Position numbers and translations under genes: made by a program | NCBI GenBank assembly: GCA_029931535.1 | Contig: JAQPZY010001688.1 | Span: 5,883,001-5,947,000, forward strand | Direction: 5' to 3' | Length of the DNA stretch: 64,000 nt | Source: Margaritifera margaritifera | Taxonomy: Eukaryota > Mollusca > Bivalvia > Unionida > Margaritiferidae | Shown here: piece by piece, positions 1 to 13,140 of the stretch | Numbering within the stretch: position 1 is the first letter of the stretch | How the letters are laid out: the number at the start of each line of letters is the position of its first letter | Notes under the pieces: generated by a model | What the model saw: only the letters and a program-made list of their open reading frames with translations | Told to the model about the DNA's origin: nothing | Databases searched by the model: none

Positions 1-1279
1 ACCAAAGATTCCAGGTTTTTCATTTGTTCGTTTGTTTGTTTGTTTGTTTTTGTTGATTTTTACGGCACTTTTAACACATTATTTGGCTATCTCATATCGA
101 GGAAATGGGAACGAAGTGCCTCTCCCAAGGACACAGAGAGTCCAGTTATTTCATTCAAATGCAACTATTTCCAGAAAATGCAATATAAGCTATGCACATT
201 TGTGAATATGTTTAGTGCCTAACATAAGTAAGTTTTGGTATATCTAAACTTATAACTAATGCACTGGATTTTATATTTTAAAAAAGGTGGAAAAATGAAG
301 GAAATATATAAGGGACCTGAAAAGCGCAATGCTGAAACAATTTCCTTATTAAAGTGCCAAACACCAGACTTAGAAAAGATTTCTTTTTTACAAATGCACC
401 TACTATACACATAAATTTGTCACGTGATTAAATAGCTTTTAATTTATGATAAACTTCATTTGGATGCAAACAAAATTGCATACTTAATACTTTAATCAGT
501 TTTCTTCACTCCTTGGGTACTGGTATAGTTCAAATGCGATTGGTTCGGTTCTGTCAAACTGATGGGACCGTGACCATTATTTCAGGCACTACTTAACATA
601 TCTTGACATAAATTACAAACTGGGACATTTTTTCACCATTTTCTATGGAAAAGAGTTTGATTTGTCCATTCAAGATGACACAGAGAGACATAATAAGGTA
701 TTATTAAATAAGTGCAACGTTTGTCATCTCTTCAAGGTATCACTACACTAAATGTGTCAATCAGCTGTTATTGAATACTATTGTAATCCCTAAGAAATCA
801 TTCATATTTTTTCTTTGAGTTTTCCTGAAGAATTGCAATGCACTGTAGACTGTTATCTGCATTCAATATAAAACACATTAAGACCTAAACAGAAAATAAT
901 ATGCATATTGAGTTCAGCCTCTTGGCTATTGCATAGGGTGACAAGACATACATTTGTGATTCGGCAGGTTCGGGAAAGGTCACTTGCAGTAAAAATTCCA
1001 TTAATTTTAATCACATGCAACTATTTCCAGAAATGCAACATAACGTATACCGATTTTTGGATATGTTATCTCCAAGTTAGTGTGTAACATAAATAAGATA
1101 GTCTTTGTGCATCTGAGCTTATAACCAATGCAGTAGCTCTCATAAACATTTTCGAAAAATGAAGGAAATATACAAAGAACTTAATTAGTGTAGCGATACC
1201 TATGAATCAAACGCAATTTTGTTTGCCATCTCAACGGACTGAATTTTGCAAGCTACATGGAAGTGACAATAATAAGAAA

Positions 1280-1281
<2 letters not shown>
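1..1281. other. Unannotated AT-rich intergenic DNA
   Basis: No gene, RNA or transposon end recognised on either strand. Short open frames here lack family signatures. Two stretches (about 165-400 and 1010-1200) resemble each other loosely (cttatttccag-like and 'aatgaaggaaatata' words), hinting at a diverged duplicate. Confidence 0.5.

Positions 1282-1340
<59 letters not shown>
1282..1340. repeat. (AT)n microsatellite
   Basis: About 29 uninterrupted AT dinucleotides. The open frame crossing it on the plus strand is an alternating Tyr-Ile artefact. Confidence 0.97.
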
Positions 1341-1341
<1 letters not shown>

Positions 1342-1447
1342 TAGACCATACCAGGGTCCCGTGGCATCCGCTTTGTGGGTAACGGCGGAAAAACTAACTA
1401 AATTTGTAATTAATTAATCAGTTAAATTTGGTTAACTGCATATTCGT

Positions 1448-1448
<1 letters not shown>

Positions 1449-1479
<31 letters not shown>

Positions 1480-1509
1480 TATCCATCTATCTATCTATCT
1501 ATCTATCTA

Positions 1510-1604
<95 letters not shown>
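1449..1604. repeat. Compound microsatellite (TTA)n-(ATCT)n-(AT)n
   Basis: A TTA trinucleotide run passes into ATCT tetranucleotides near 1478 and then two long AT runs split by a single CTCT interruption near 1555. No gene is involved. Confidence 0.95.
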
Positions 1605-1607
<3 letters not shown>

Positions 1608-4137
1608 GCCTGCGTGCACACACAGATAGGCTTAGAAAGATCTATATATTTACATTAGAGTAGCATATTAAACGATTACAGAGGATATGTTTAGTTCTTC
1701 CAGAATGATAATTTACTCAAGTAATATTGTTAAGCGTAACCACATTTACGTCAGCGTATAGCCATTATTATATTGCATCTGCAACAACGTGTAAAAGTGA
1801 AACACTGGTTACTTGACCATCGTTTGATCCCCGATTTTAAATATCAGGTTTACAGTCTGACCTTCACTTCGTTAATAAAAAAACAGACCCTTGTTTACAA
1901 GCGAAAGCAGCTTTAATCAAAGCCAAATGGAATTCGTTTTAGTAATCTTTTTGTTGCTTTTCATTTCATTTTAAACATTGTATCGAAAAATTCTATCATT
2001 ATTTGGCTGGCGCAATGACTTTAATGTACCTCATCTAATGTTGTAGACACGGCGGAACAATTAACAGAAAACTAACATGTTTCTGCTAACACTTGTTAAA
2101 ACGCAATTCAGTGTACAAACTAACGAGGCAAACTATTTAATCTTGACCGAATGGTAAACATAGAGTTATAGTGTAGAGTCAACGAACATCAAGGGTCTCC
2201 ATAGGATCGAAGCAATTTTCCCGTTCTTCGATCAAAGCGGGACTTCAATAAGCTAGACTTGAGAGATCCTGCCCAGAGTTGACTTTATGAAAAGCCACCG
2301 GAGCGCGGGGCATTTAATTCCGACTCCCATCTTTAAGTGGCCTCTTTGAAGTTTGCTTAGATCTCGCGAGGGTTACGGAAAAGACATATAGAGGCAGGAA
2401 GGGAGTTAGATTGTAAATTAAAACTGTTCTCATCAAGTGTTTTTCTCCGCCACCTCAGTTTTGGCTGGTTTGTAGCAGAAGAGCAAATGGCAAGCGCGCT
2501 ACATGCAACAGTAGTTGAGAGTCAATAAAATACGAAATTATCTTCTCGGGCGAGGAAGTTGTTTATTATTATTATTATTATTATTATTATTTGGCCATGT
2601 TTCACAACCAAATTTGAATTACATTTATCCCTGTAGGATGGGATAGATACAATTGAGGTTTATAGTAAATATTAAAAAATATAATAGACATATTTCTTTA
2701 CTGACAGTATACAGTCCTCTGATGCGACATCCCAAAATTGATATCGCTCCATCATCAATGAGGCTTTAGGAATCAGTACACATTATGGAAAATGAGACAG
2801 TTTGCAGCTATAAACCTCCGCAATATCGTCCCCACCCCTACTCACTAGTCATGAGGTCTCCACATAAAATCGGAGAAAAAATGCTAATGATTTCTATAGA
2901 GGCGACTGTAATATTCACGTTTGATTGGCTGATTAGCTGAATGTATTACTATAGGAATACCTATATTTACTGTTTGAAGCAACTCTGCGAACAGTGGCAA
3001 TATACTGTCCTTACTAAAACAAATATGTTCACGATACAAATTACCTGAAAGCAATAATGTGCGAGGAATCTTAATAATCCATACCCTCTTGACTTCGTGA
3101 AAAAAAAAAAAAAAGTATTTACATGATCTTATCGTTAGGCCTTTCCACTATAAAAGCCTATGAAACTTGCATGGTTTATGACAAGCAGAGTTTTCAAGAT
3201 TAATGCTTGCTATGATGTTCACGATACACAGGTAAAATTACACGACACTGTTACATGATATGTTCAAATGACATGCAAACAGTGTATGTAGAATAAATAT
3301 ACATCATATACTTGGTCATACATTACTATTTTGAGGACGCCTAATAATTGATTTTGACCTTTGATTCTTCATGAGCATGTAGGACGCCATATTTTATCGT
3401 CACACACTTAGGCAGGACTACTTGCATTAAATCAAAATAAGCCAAGCTCACATGCTGAAAAAAAAAAAAAAATAGATATACGAATCAGAACAATCAAGCA
3501 CCGCAAGACCACTTCATACTACACTGCGTTTAATGAGCTCTTTTAAAATGTTTCTATCAAGGTTTTTAAATTGTTGTGTATTAGTTTATAGCTGATATAA
3601 ATGTGTATTTACAAACACTATACGTGGGGAAAATAGCGTCTTTACTTTGCGCGATTACTCGACTCACCGAACATTAATGAGGCACCCGGTCACATGACGC
3701 AGTAAACGTCAGAGAAGGGCCCAGGAACAAAATTTCATTTGAACATTGCATATACATCCGTGTTTCGTTTTTGTTAAAATATGCAAATTTTGGAATTTAT
3801 CATAGTAGTTTGATCATCTAGTATTCTAGGTATTAATGACGATTTTATTTGAGATCGTTGATACTGCTGTGTAAAGTATATTATGTATTGTGTAAAACTG
3901 ATATAGTAACTATATATATAGTACAAAACTCTGAGTGTGGTCATTCTTACTCTGTATCATTCAAACATTGTAATCATATACAGTTTAAACTTTATATATG
4001 ATTAGCACAACAATTTCCAGTTTTACTTAAAATTTTCCCCGTTTATTTATATTACGAGATAATAATAATAATAACGACGTCGATGATGATGGTGACGATA
4101 ATGACAGTTACAAGTATACCATGATGGTTTTTCGTCT

Positions 4138-4211
4138 ATAATAATAATAATAATAATTGTAACTAATATGATGATTATGATGATGATGATGATCATCATC
4201 ATCATCATCAT
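4138..4211. repeat. Trinucleotide runs with a (GAT)n/(ATC)n palindrome
   Basis: An AAT run (4138-4157) is followed by a GAT run that turns into its own complement around GATC near 4191-4194. The segment about 4178-4210 is therefore a near-perfect palindrome able to form a hairpin or cruciform. Confidence 0.85.
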
Positions 4212-4430
4212 GCAAGTTTTTAGCTTACACCATGCACGTTTAGTTTTACTATGATGTTCATATTATCAGTTCTTGTCACGCGAAGCTTGTGTTGAGCAAA
4301 CATACAAGTTGTTGAATTTCTTTTCTTCTTTTTTTATACTTTTTTAGATGATTGTTTCAATTTTGACATCACCATTATGTAATTCTGAGACTGGAACATC
4401 AGAAAGCTTTATTCTTATCTTAGAATCAAA

Positions 4431-4431
<1 letters not shown>

Positions 4432-4464
<33 letters not shown>
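4432..4464. repeat. (TG)n microsatellite
   Basis: Uninterrupted TG dinucleotides, about 16 copies. Confidence 0.96.
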
Positions 4465-4465
<1 letters not shown>

Positions 4466-7400
4466 GAAAATGCAGGATCTTGTGCACTAACGCTATCAGC
4501 ACAATGGGAGGGGAATGTTCTAGTCACAATGAATGAGTCACTCAAATAACATACATTAAAGTATCAACAACCGTCATTTTCAAATCAATATAATGAAAGT
4601 TGTTAGTGCAGATCTGTAACAATCTGTAATCTGGAAGAAAAAACTAACGAGTGTTAATTATGGGATGGGGAAATACAAAGTATACAGACAGATGCATAAA
4701 TATTTATTTATATTTTACAAAGCATCGATATGAGCACTGACTCCTGCATACAGCTGTAAACATATGAAAAAATGTAAATGAAGGTCCGGTTGTTGTCATG
4801 TGATTTAATTGCCGAAAAGTCTTTGTCTGATACGACATTAGTATTTAATATGACAGCGTTCAAGATTAGTACTAGATATTATAGCTAGAGAAAGTTATTA
4901 GATAAGTTTTGTTTCACACTGGGCGAATACATTTCTTAAATACTCTATCAGCGAATCTCGTGCGAAGCGGACTCCTTCCTCTGACGTTACACGCCTTCGG
5001 TTACAGAGTGGTACGGGAAAATATGCATACAGAGTTTATTGAGAAAATACACAGGATTTCGATGATCTGACTTTTTTATACTTGAGATTATATCATTGAA
5101 TATTTGAAATGCTAAAGCCAGGATAAAAATGAAGAAACCCTTTAAACAAATCTATATACAAGGATGAAATTTTGGCGAGGAGATACTTGCCAACAAGAAT
5201 TGATTTCTGCTAGTTGATGCAATTTAATCTGAGACCAAACTTATTATTTCAATTTACTTTAGTAAATTTACCTTTTCTTTGTATTTCGGTTAAATTACAA
5301 AAGAATCTCTCGAGACGGAATACCGTAGACAGTTAGCTAAAGAATACTGGGCTGAAAAAGTTATCCTTATTTTAAAAAAAAGAAGTGGTCGATAAGAATA
5401 AGAATAAATAAATGAGCATAATAGGTTCTTTGGTGTAATTGCAATTAGCAAATGTTAAATATTGTTTAGAGGAGAAATATTTCTTCACCAAGTAAAAACA
5501 ACCATTGAATTCTCTACAGTAATATTATTTATTCCAAGGAAAATGAGACATAAAAAAAAGGCCAAACGGCGGGACCCATAGGAGTCAATATGCTGTTTTT
5601 ATTTAATTATTTTTGCGCGGAATGCACGGAAGAAGAAGAAGAAGAAAAATAAATCATTTTCTCGTAAATGTTTTGTACGGATAAACGGAGTTTACAGAAA
5701 TTTGTTGAATTACGGACTGGATTCGACCCGTTGCTATTCGTTTTGAAGGCTTGGTAAATCATACAATTGTAAGGATTCAGTTAGCGTTTGCCAGTTTCGC
5801 ACATAGGTGGTTACGTTGCCCAAATGTGGATCAGTAGGTGATACAAGCAAAACCTGAATTACGTCTAAAGCTGTCCTTTTTTGTGACAATAATGTTTAGC
5901 AAAATGAAAATTTGGGCTTCCGATGAAAAACAGAATGAGAGTGAGTGACTTCAACTTGTCAGATCACAGATTATATTATTTCATCAGATGACAGTTTATT
6001 TTCCATAATTTCGTCGCAAATTTTTGTCTGAAAGATAATTCTCTTTTTCATTGGTCTTCTCTATTTAAATGACCATATTTTCAATGAAAAAGACAGAACT
6101 GTAAATCAGGCTGCCTAAAGGGACAACTATTAGGAATAAAACAGTGTTTGTTTATCAGAGTATTTCCTCTTTAGTACTTTTTATGCACTATATACAGTTG
6201 GAGGGGACAATGAATCCAGTCGTCGTGAAATTAAGTCATTTTCGTGCAGTGACCAACCTGATTGGCTTCTATGGAGCATATGTTATCTACTGCATCCCGC
6301 CATCGCACTCTCAACTCAGAGATTCCTTCTCTTGCTCTCTCTTTAATTATGTCAAAATATGTGTAAATAATGTAAATTGATTTGTTGGAGCTATCTATTA
6401 GTGTCGTTGATGATATTTATTTAGGTATAAATATTGGTCTATTTTATATACATTTTAATAATTTGTGTGTATGCTTTATTTCATCTATCCAATTTTATTT
6501 ACTTCCGTGTTCACTCATCTCTTCCAGTTGTCCCTAGGTCTGTTCCTTTTCCATATGCAATTGGGATTCCAACTCAAGGCATGTATGGTGATATTTGTCT
6601 TGGTTTTCCTAAGGGTGTGTCAAATCCAGCAATAATTCCTTCTTTTGATTTGTTGGTCAATGTAATCCTAGACTGTTCTTTTCTATAGGTCCTTATTACT
6701 GATAGATTCCAGCGTATTTTCAGAATTGTTTTAGACACTTTTTGACAATTACTTAGGTATTACATTTGATGGTCTTTGTTTTTCAATGACCAAAACTACG
6801 CTTGGAAATTTAATATCTTTACAAATGAAACCCGAACAATACCTGTAAAAATCATTCTTCTATTACACCCCGAAATTGGCCCCTCAGTTCAAGTCAATAT
6901 TTTGACTAGATTACTGACGATTTCCTACCTCTTTTGATTAAACTATGTTTGATAGATGTTATTTGCGAATGTGTCTTTGATCTCGTGGTCACTTGAGCCA
7001 AATGTTGGATATCAGTGAAATTTGCCACACATTCACCAGGTATTTGAGGCCATTGTTTGGGATTACCTTACTTTACAGGTAGATTAGGGGCGGGATCAAA
7101 GCGCAGCCGACTCGTCCTAAATTCCGTTGGTTTGTACACTGGATTCCGCCGTACCTAGGCAGTAGTGGCGACGTTGTACAAGGTGTGGCATTCAACACTT
7201 TATACTTGTTCGTTTGTTTGTTTGTTGTCATACAAAAGTGTTGGAACTTTATTATCCCGCCCGTCTTACTAGCATTATGAAACCGTTCAAAGCATGGCTA
7301 CCATCCACTTCATAGCCTCGGCCTACGAGCATGTGTCCTTTTTTGACTGAATTTGATAGACTCTTTGGGTTAACTCTTCTTGCTGCATTTCACAAAGTGG

Positions 7401-7519
7401 AATTTTACAGTTTCAAAAATGTGGTCCGTTCGCATAGAGCGATGATGCTGAGGTGAAGATAGTACAACGGTGATAGTGAAGAAAAAAAACCCATGGAACT
7501 GCTGCGTGCTGATATTGCG

Positions 7520-7520
<1 letters not shown>

Positions 7521-7606
<86 letters not shown>
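7521..7606. repeat. Compound (GT)n-(GA)n microsatellite
   Basis: About 17 GT units switch directly to about 26 GA units. The open frames over it on both strands are repeat artefacts. Confidence 0.97.
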
Positions 7607-7608
<2 letters not shown>

Positions 7609-7793
7609 TGTGTTTGAGCCAACATACGTTGACTATCTGCCCATTTGTAAATATTGAGTTAATTACAAGTATTTTTAGATATTAGAAAAATGTAACAACT
7701 AAACCATATAATATTTTGATTCAGGATTTGGAACTCTGGAAAGTTGTTATTACTATTATAGGGATTATACACGAATTGAAAACTTTTGCCAGC

Positions 7794-7843
7794 GCACGAG
7801 AGAAGACTTAGCATAGACCGAGGGTTAAAGTCTTCTCTCGTGC
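7794..7843. other. Perfect 16-bp inverted repeat (stem-loop)
   Basis: Arms 7794-7809 and 7828-7843 are exact reverse complements (left arm gcacgagagaagactt) around an 18-nt loop. It could be a hairpin RNA, a small palindrome left by a mobile element, or chance. Nothing nearby decides between them. Confidence 0.6.
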
Positions 7844-9540
7844 TCTAGAAAACATTTAAAGCCATTGCCGAGTACTCTGGCGAATGTTTGAACTCAGCAA
7901 ACCACGTATGATCGTTTTTACACGACCAATAATCCTAGTAGTATAGCTGTGACAGTTATGGAACATTTTATTATATTGTTATTTAAAATTTCAGTTTACA
8001 TACAGCCGCTACACAGCTGCACACCTGGTATTCCAGGAACTCCCACCGTTTATACCACACACAGTCTACATTACCTGAGTGAGTAAAGTAAATCATTCAT
8101 TGATTTAATTAAAATGTATCAAGAAAAAGATAGAATGCTAAACATATATACATTGTTTACCTCGTTGATAGTGTTTTGTTCTGCTCTTTATATCACTTCA
8201 TATCGAGTACTAGGTATTTGGCTTTGCTATTTTGATTAACGCATACATATGAAGAAAAAAAAATGTTAAAATGTGTACAAAAATATACTAATATTTGTAC
8301 CTAAATAAATATCATTAATGATACTTATAAATAGCTCTTACAATGCAATTTATATTATCTACACATATTTGGACAAAAGTACATTTGTTTTAGGCGACAT
8401 CATAGGGACATAATTCATTATTAAAACTGTGATAGAACTAAATTCCAACATGATTAGATCGTAGCATAAATCGCAATACATAACAGACTTTTTTCAAGGC
8501 AACACACATTGCATATGTTGCAATAAAGGCTTCTAAAACAAAAAGGCATTACAAATGAGAATAGATGTTTTGGGAACTATTCCACCATGTATCTAATAGT
8601 GTACAATTAAATACTCTATAGTGTACAATTAAATACTCTATAGTGTACAATTAAATACTCAATAGTGTACAATTAAATACTCTATAGTGAGATTGACTAT
8701 AGCGATAAGTAAATGTAATTTAAGAACATTTCAATAGACGTTTTAAACGGTTGACCTCTCTTTTAACTGAATAGTTTATCAAGCAACATGCTATTAGTAA
8801 TTATTAGGCCCGATTCTAACAAGGCACAATAAATAATATGTATGATGTTCTATATCTCTGACAATTTGTCCCACAGATACTTTCGTAATTTATTCAGCAC
8901 AAGAAGTGGATAGAGTCATAACCTATTTATTTCAAATCAGATATGCTGTAAAAATATCGCTATGCTTAAAGTATTTTTTTAAAAAAAGTTTACATATAAA
9001 CCTACAACATTCCAGGAATGTGATAGCTGATATCATTGCATAATAGACGCTCTACATTTTTACTTCTTTGTCTTGTAGCTGTAGGTTGTACAGTTGGCTA
9101 TGTCTCTAGTTTGTAAATGGTGTAGCTGAAACTAATAATCAACAGGAAATTTGATAAGCGAATTGTTCGATTGAAAGCCTTTTCCATTTTTCTTCGTTTA
9201 ATTTATTTTCCAAGTCTTCTTCCATTATGTTGTTATCGTTCATAGTTTGCTCCATGTCCTCATTTATATCATCATATACTCTCGAACTCACAAGGAAGGA
9301 AATCAATCATTATCATTATTCATCAGTGATGTTAAAAGGATACAAAACAAAAGGAACAGAAGCCAAGCAGGGACCAACACCAAAGTCTAGATCGTCGTAA
9401 ATAACGAAGCGGGATTACACAGCAAAAGATTACAACGGCATGGCCTGTGAAAATCATTACGTCTTAAACATCGAAACAGAGCACGACGGCAGAGCCTCTG
9501 CAAAGCAGAACATCTAACACTTAAAGATGAATGAGAGCAA
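7844..9540. other. Intergenic DNA, no gene seen
   Basis: Apart from the 22-bp array at 8591-8688, nothing is recognised. The open frames around 9387-9783 are unassigned. The plus-strand frame 9541-9783 (80 codons) lies just upstream of a polB relic and could be a decayed part of it. Confidence 0.4.
8591..8688. repeat. 22-bp tandem repeat, about 4 copies
   Basis: The unit tagtgtacaattaaatactc plus TA repeats about four times with one or two substitutions, then breaks off inside a fifth copy. Confidence 0.92.
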
Positions 9541-9959
9541 ATGAGAAACAGAGCACACTTGAAAGAAAGCGAGGCCATGATGAATTTCAATGACGAAGAC
9601 AAACTGCTGAAGCTGAAAATCAAGGATTACAGACTTGAAGACTCAAAATGCAGTGTTGTAGGTAATGGCAGAGACAACGTCGTATGCAACAAAATCCAAT
9701 TAGGATTGAAAGAAAAGGACCATTTGGGAAGACAATTAGTTAAAACAAATGTTCTGGTGCTAATGATCAACATATATGGGTAATCCTTGGTCACATTAAG
9801 CAACGTGCAATGAAAATATTCGTCCGGATACTAAAAAAAAAATTCCTCGGTATTTGTCAACTGGAACCAACATTCAGACTAAGATGATTGCTTTAACTTT
9901 ATGATATCATTCAACAAATAGAAACAAATACATTTTTTTTTCAGCAAATATCAAAGTAA

Positions 9960-10420
9960 TCGTTAACAAACATTAAATGAATTGTATCCTTGACATACTG
10001 TTTGATGAAATTTATACAAATTTAACCAATAAATCAATTATAACACTTAATGGGTATTGGTCAGGATGGACTACTTCTTATGAACATCGATAAATATTAG
10101 CCTCTCAAGGGTAGTTCATATACCGATTTACCAGACGATAGAAAAGCACAAAACAAGTCTGTGTTAAAATGGAAAATATCGATAACGAATGCTAATTGTA
10201 TGCTATTGAGTCAATTTTAAGGTCAATATAAATCCGCAAGGATCAGCAAAATTAAATTTAGATAGATACAGACATTGTTTTGATAGATGTTTTGTAAAAC
10301 TGAGGTTATTGACAAATTTAAAAACGACTTTGTTGCATCCGTTAATGTCAGTGAGGCATTGAAAGATAAATACATTAAGACAACGAGAGTAATAAGAAAC
10401 GAGGGGAAAAAACATTGATT
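9960..10420 (+). pseudogene. Polinton DNA polymerase B relic (N-terminal part)
   Basis: A decayed plus-strand fragment of a Polinton-type polymerase. The stretch near 10095-10140 reads KY-stop-PLKGSSYTDLPDD, which aligns with KYNPLRGASYVDLPD in the better-preserved polB of this window (34.5 kb, minus strand). Just upstream, YWSGW near 10060 aligns with the SGSGW that precedes the same block in that gene. Downstream (10230-10400) shares words with 19.57-19.77 kb, the same region of another relic. Stops and frameshifts interrupt it throughout, and no palm or exonuclease motif follows, so only the amino-terminal region survives. It is not functional. Confidence 0.6.
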
Positions 10421-12250
10421 TGTTAATCGTTTTTAATTAGTCAATAATTAAATGTCAAAACAATAAATAAATGTCGCAAGATACAAATATGTCAAGCATT
10501 TGTGTTTGAATGGTATTGCATCAATCAGAATTAGAAAAGACATCACGAAAGCCATAAACTGTCACTAATTTTGAACGTCCTTGCATAATTAGAAAAGAAC
10601 AGGAAAATAAGTAGAGCTTGTAAAAATGCTGGGGTGCTAAGAAGTACTTATTACAAAATTACAAATCATGAGGGAGTTTGGTATACGATTTCCATTAAGG
10701 TTTTTTTTTTTTAAAAAAAAAAGTTAAAAATCCAAAAAAGAAAAAAAAATCCTGTCATCTCTTCAAAACAACTAGCTAATGAACCAATAGTACACCTCGT
10801 CGACGGAGTCGTGATCTGCGTGGGGCAAATTAGTGTACGTGACGAAATCAAACAATCAGAGGAGATAAAAAGAAAAACAGATAATAAATCAGTAGGTGGG
10901 AGTTAAGTGGACATTGAAAATATCACATACATAGACAGCGGGTTACCCACCACCTTTTATGAAAATCCGAATCTCTAACAAATATTTGACGAAATAAGAA
11001 TACAATGAGATAGCAATTAGCTGGTAAATCTTTATCACTTTCAGTCATATCCTTTATTATACTGATAAGAGTATAGTACATGAATGAAGTTGTTCAATAT
11101 TTACCCAATACTGATTGGATGAAAATTCTGAATGAATGCTAAATTGGAGGCTACGGAATACATTTATCTACACATGGTACGTGTCTTAAAACATATATTG
11201 TATCCTCTGATGGCTTACCATGCTTAATTCTATAAAAATAGGTGCAGTGTGTTAGCTGATTAATTAGTAAACTCTATGAATGAAGTGGAAAATCGTGAAG
11301 ATGAATTAGAGTTAAGCAGAGAACATGATATGGTAATAATCAAACCACAACATTGTTAAAAAGGAAAATGAGTCATTTAACACAATACCAAAGCCAAAAA
11401 TCAAGAATGCTATTGCAAGCACTATTAAACAGATGAAAATTGTATGTAAGTTCTACATTCTTTACAAATTTTATGTAAATTAGTTAACAATGGATCATTT
11501 ATTTTATTCATTTAGGTATAGTATATTGTGTGCAGTATAGAATCTGGGGAGTTACAGCAACTCTGTGAAGCATTGTAAATTTAAATTTAAAAATATAAAA
11601 ATATAAAATTATAAGTAGTGTGTGTGATAACTCTCACATTCTATACTACTAACACTGATGAGCAAATTCCAACGAAAACAAAAATACATTTCAAAAAACA
11701 TAAGAAAGAAAACAAAAATACATTACAAAAAACATAAGAAAGAAAACACTCAAGAAGATGAATCTTTCCGTACAGTTTATATACAAATTAGGTATGGTCT
11801 TAAATATCAGCTGTTCAGGGTAAGTTACTAAATACGCGCAACTTGACTTTGTGACCTGGGAAACTTGCTGCAGAGAATGTAAACTTGGCCAGGGTATTCT
11901 CGATTTATTTCAGTTATGACATAGTCCATCCCCTCTGAAAACAAAATCACACATTCGTTCAATTTAGATCAAAACTTAAATACCGCGTCAATCCTGTCGT
12001 ACTGGCGTCTGCAACGGAACTTGCGCGAGACTGTCGCAAAGTCGGCATAAGTGTAAGAAAAGCCGTACTCACGCAGCACGCGAATTTCCAGTTTTTAAAT
12101 ATAGCGTGCTTTACAAAAGCGCACACGTCAAAAACCAGCCAAAACCGGCTTGATCATGTAAGTATATTACTGTTTACACACTTGCTGGTTAATCAGTGAT
12201 GGAACATATTACCGCAGGCTGATCATCATACATATGTTAACTGTGTTTGC
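10421..12250. other. Intergenic DNA, no gene seen
   Basis: AT-rich with A/T homopolymers near 10700-10750. Contains one 36-bp direct duplication (11676-11748). No coding or transposon signature recognised. Confidence 0.5.
11676..11748. repeat. Two-copy direct repeat (about 36 bp)
   Basis: The A-rich unit containing acataagaaagaaaaca and aaaatacatt occurs twice head to tail with one small indel. Confidence 0.8.
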
Positions 12251-13140
12251 GGCACAGGCACTTGTTTCTAACAGTAAGAAGGGGACAATCAATGATAACA
12301 CCATCATCGGCTCCTAATTAAGACAAGGTAACTAACTCACGTGGTTCCAAATCTGTCCCATCGATGACTCAGTGCTAATTGTCTTATTCTATCCGCGCAT
12401 TTAGTCACCCATAACTTACACAACCGTAAATAAGACATTCCAAACCTTTCCCCTGTGTACGATTTAAGTACCTTACTGATTTTTAATGACCACTTTTACT
12501 CAAAATTTCCCCGTTGCTTCGTGTAAAGCTGCTTTAACACTGATTGGAGGACAACACTTCCGGTCTACTTCGGAGTGAATGAGACTATTGGGGCATTATG
12601 TATATCAAAAACGAATACCCAAAAATTAAACACAATTTAAATTGAAATTAAAATCAAATTTATTTTCATGCAGGAGCATTTTGGAAAAAAAATTCGTACA
12701 TTTTTTCAACTAATCTGTTCATTTACTATATTGTACTTTTATATGTAGAGCTCATGACCCTTAAGTTATTTGCATAGAAAAAGCGATATTACTGGAGCAA
12801 TCATGATATTGGCGGATTCACTTCGAAGTAGACCGGAAGTGTTATCCCCCAAACAATATTCACGTAGAAGACAAGACATGAAGCAACGGAGAAACTTCGA
12901 GTAAAAGGAACTTAAATCCTACATGGGAGAAAGGTGTGGAATGTCTTATTTACGGTCATGTAAGTTATGAGTGACTAAATGCGCAAATAGTATTAGACAA
13001 TTAACACGGAGTCATCGAGGGGTCAGATGTGGAACCGCAAGAGTTAGTTAACTTGTGTTAATTGGGAGTAGGGGAGAGTGTTATCATTAGTTTCCGTCTT
13101 TTCACTGACAGAAACAGATGCTTGTGATTTGCGGTTCGAG
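12250..13140. mobile_element. Foldback-type element with about 320-bp inverted arms
   Basis: The left arm (about 12256-12580) and right arm (about 12815-13130) are imperfect reverse complements for more than 300 bp, around a spacer of about 235 bp. The inner ends match best: aacacttccggtctacttcg (12555-12574) is found inverted at 12824-12843. The arms also share tttagtcac, cgtaaataagacattcca and gatgactc blocks. No reading frame of transposase size lies inside, so this looks like a non-autonomous foldback element or MITE. Its outer ends fade gradually and I could not define a target-site duplication. Confidence 0.75.

Larger units (their letters stand above)
1605..7510. other. Intergenic DNA with short simple repeats
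   Basis: No gene recognised. It holds (ATT)n at about 2563-2591, short A-runs near 3101 and 3459, ATA/GAT triplet runs at 4138-4211 and (TG)n at 4432-4464. The open frames at 6144-6380 and 6434-6688 are hydrophobic, low-complexity and unlike any family I know. Confidence 0.5.

Noticed and set aside
1202..1417. A reading frame across the AT repeat
   Set aside because: A Tyr-Ile run from dinucleotide repeats is not a protein signal.
7413..7685. Frames over the GT/GA repeat on both strands
   Set aside because: Simple-repeat translation only.
9387..9783. Overlapping opposite-strand frames upstream of the 10-kb polB relic
   Set aside because: They may be a decayed polB N-terminus, but the similarity (a short NIYG-type match) is too thin to claim.
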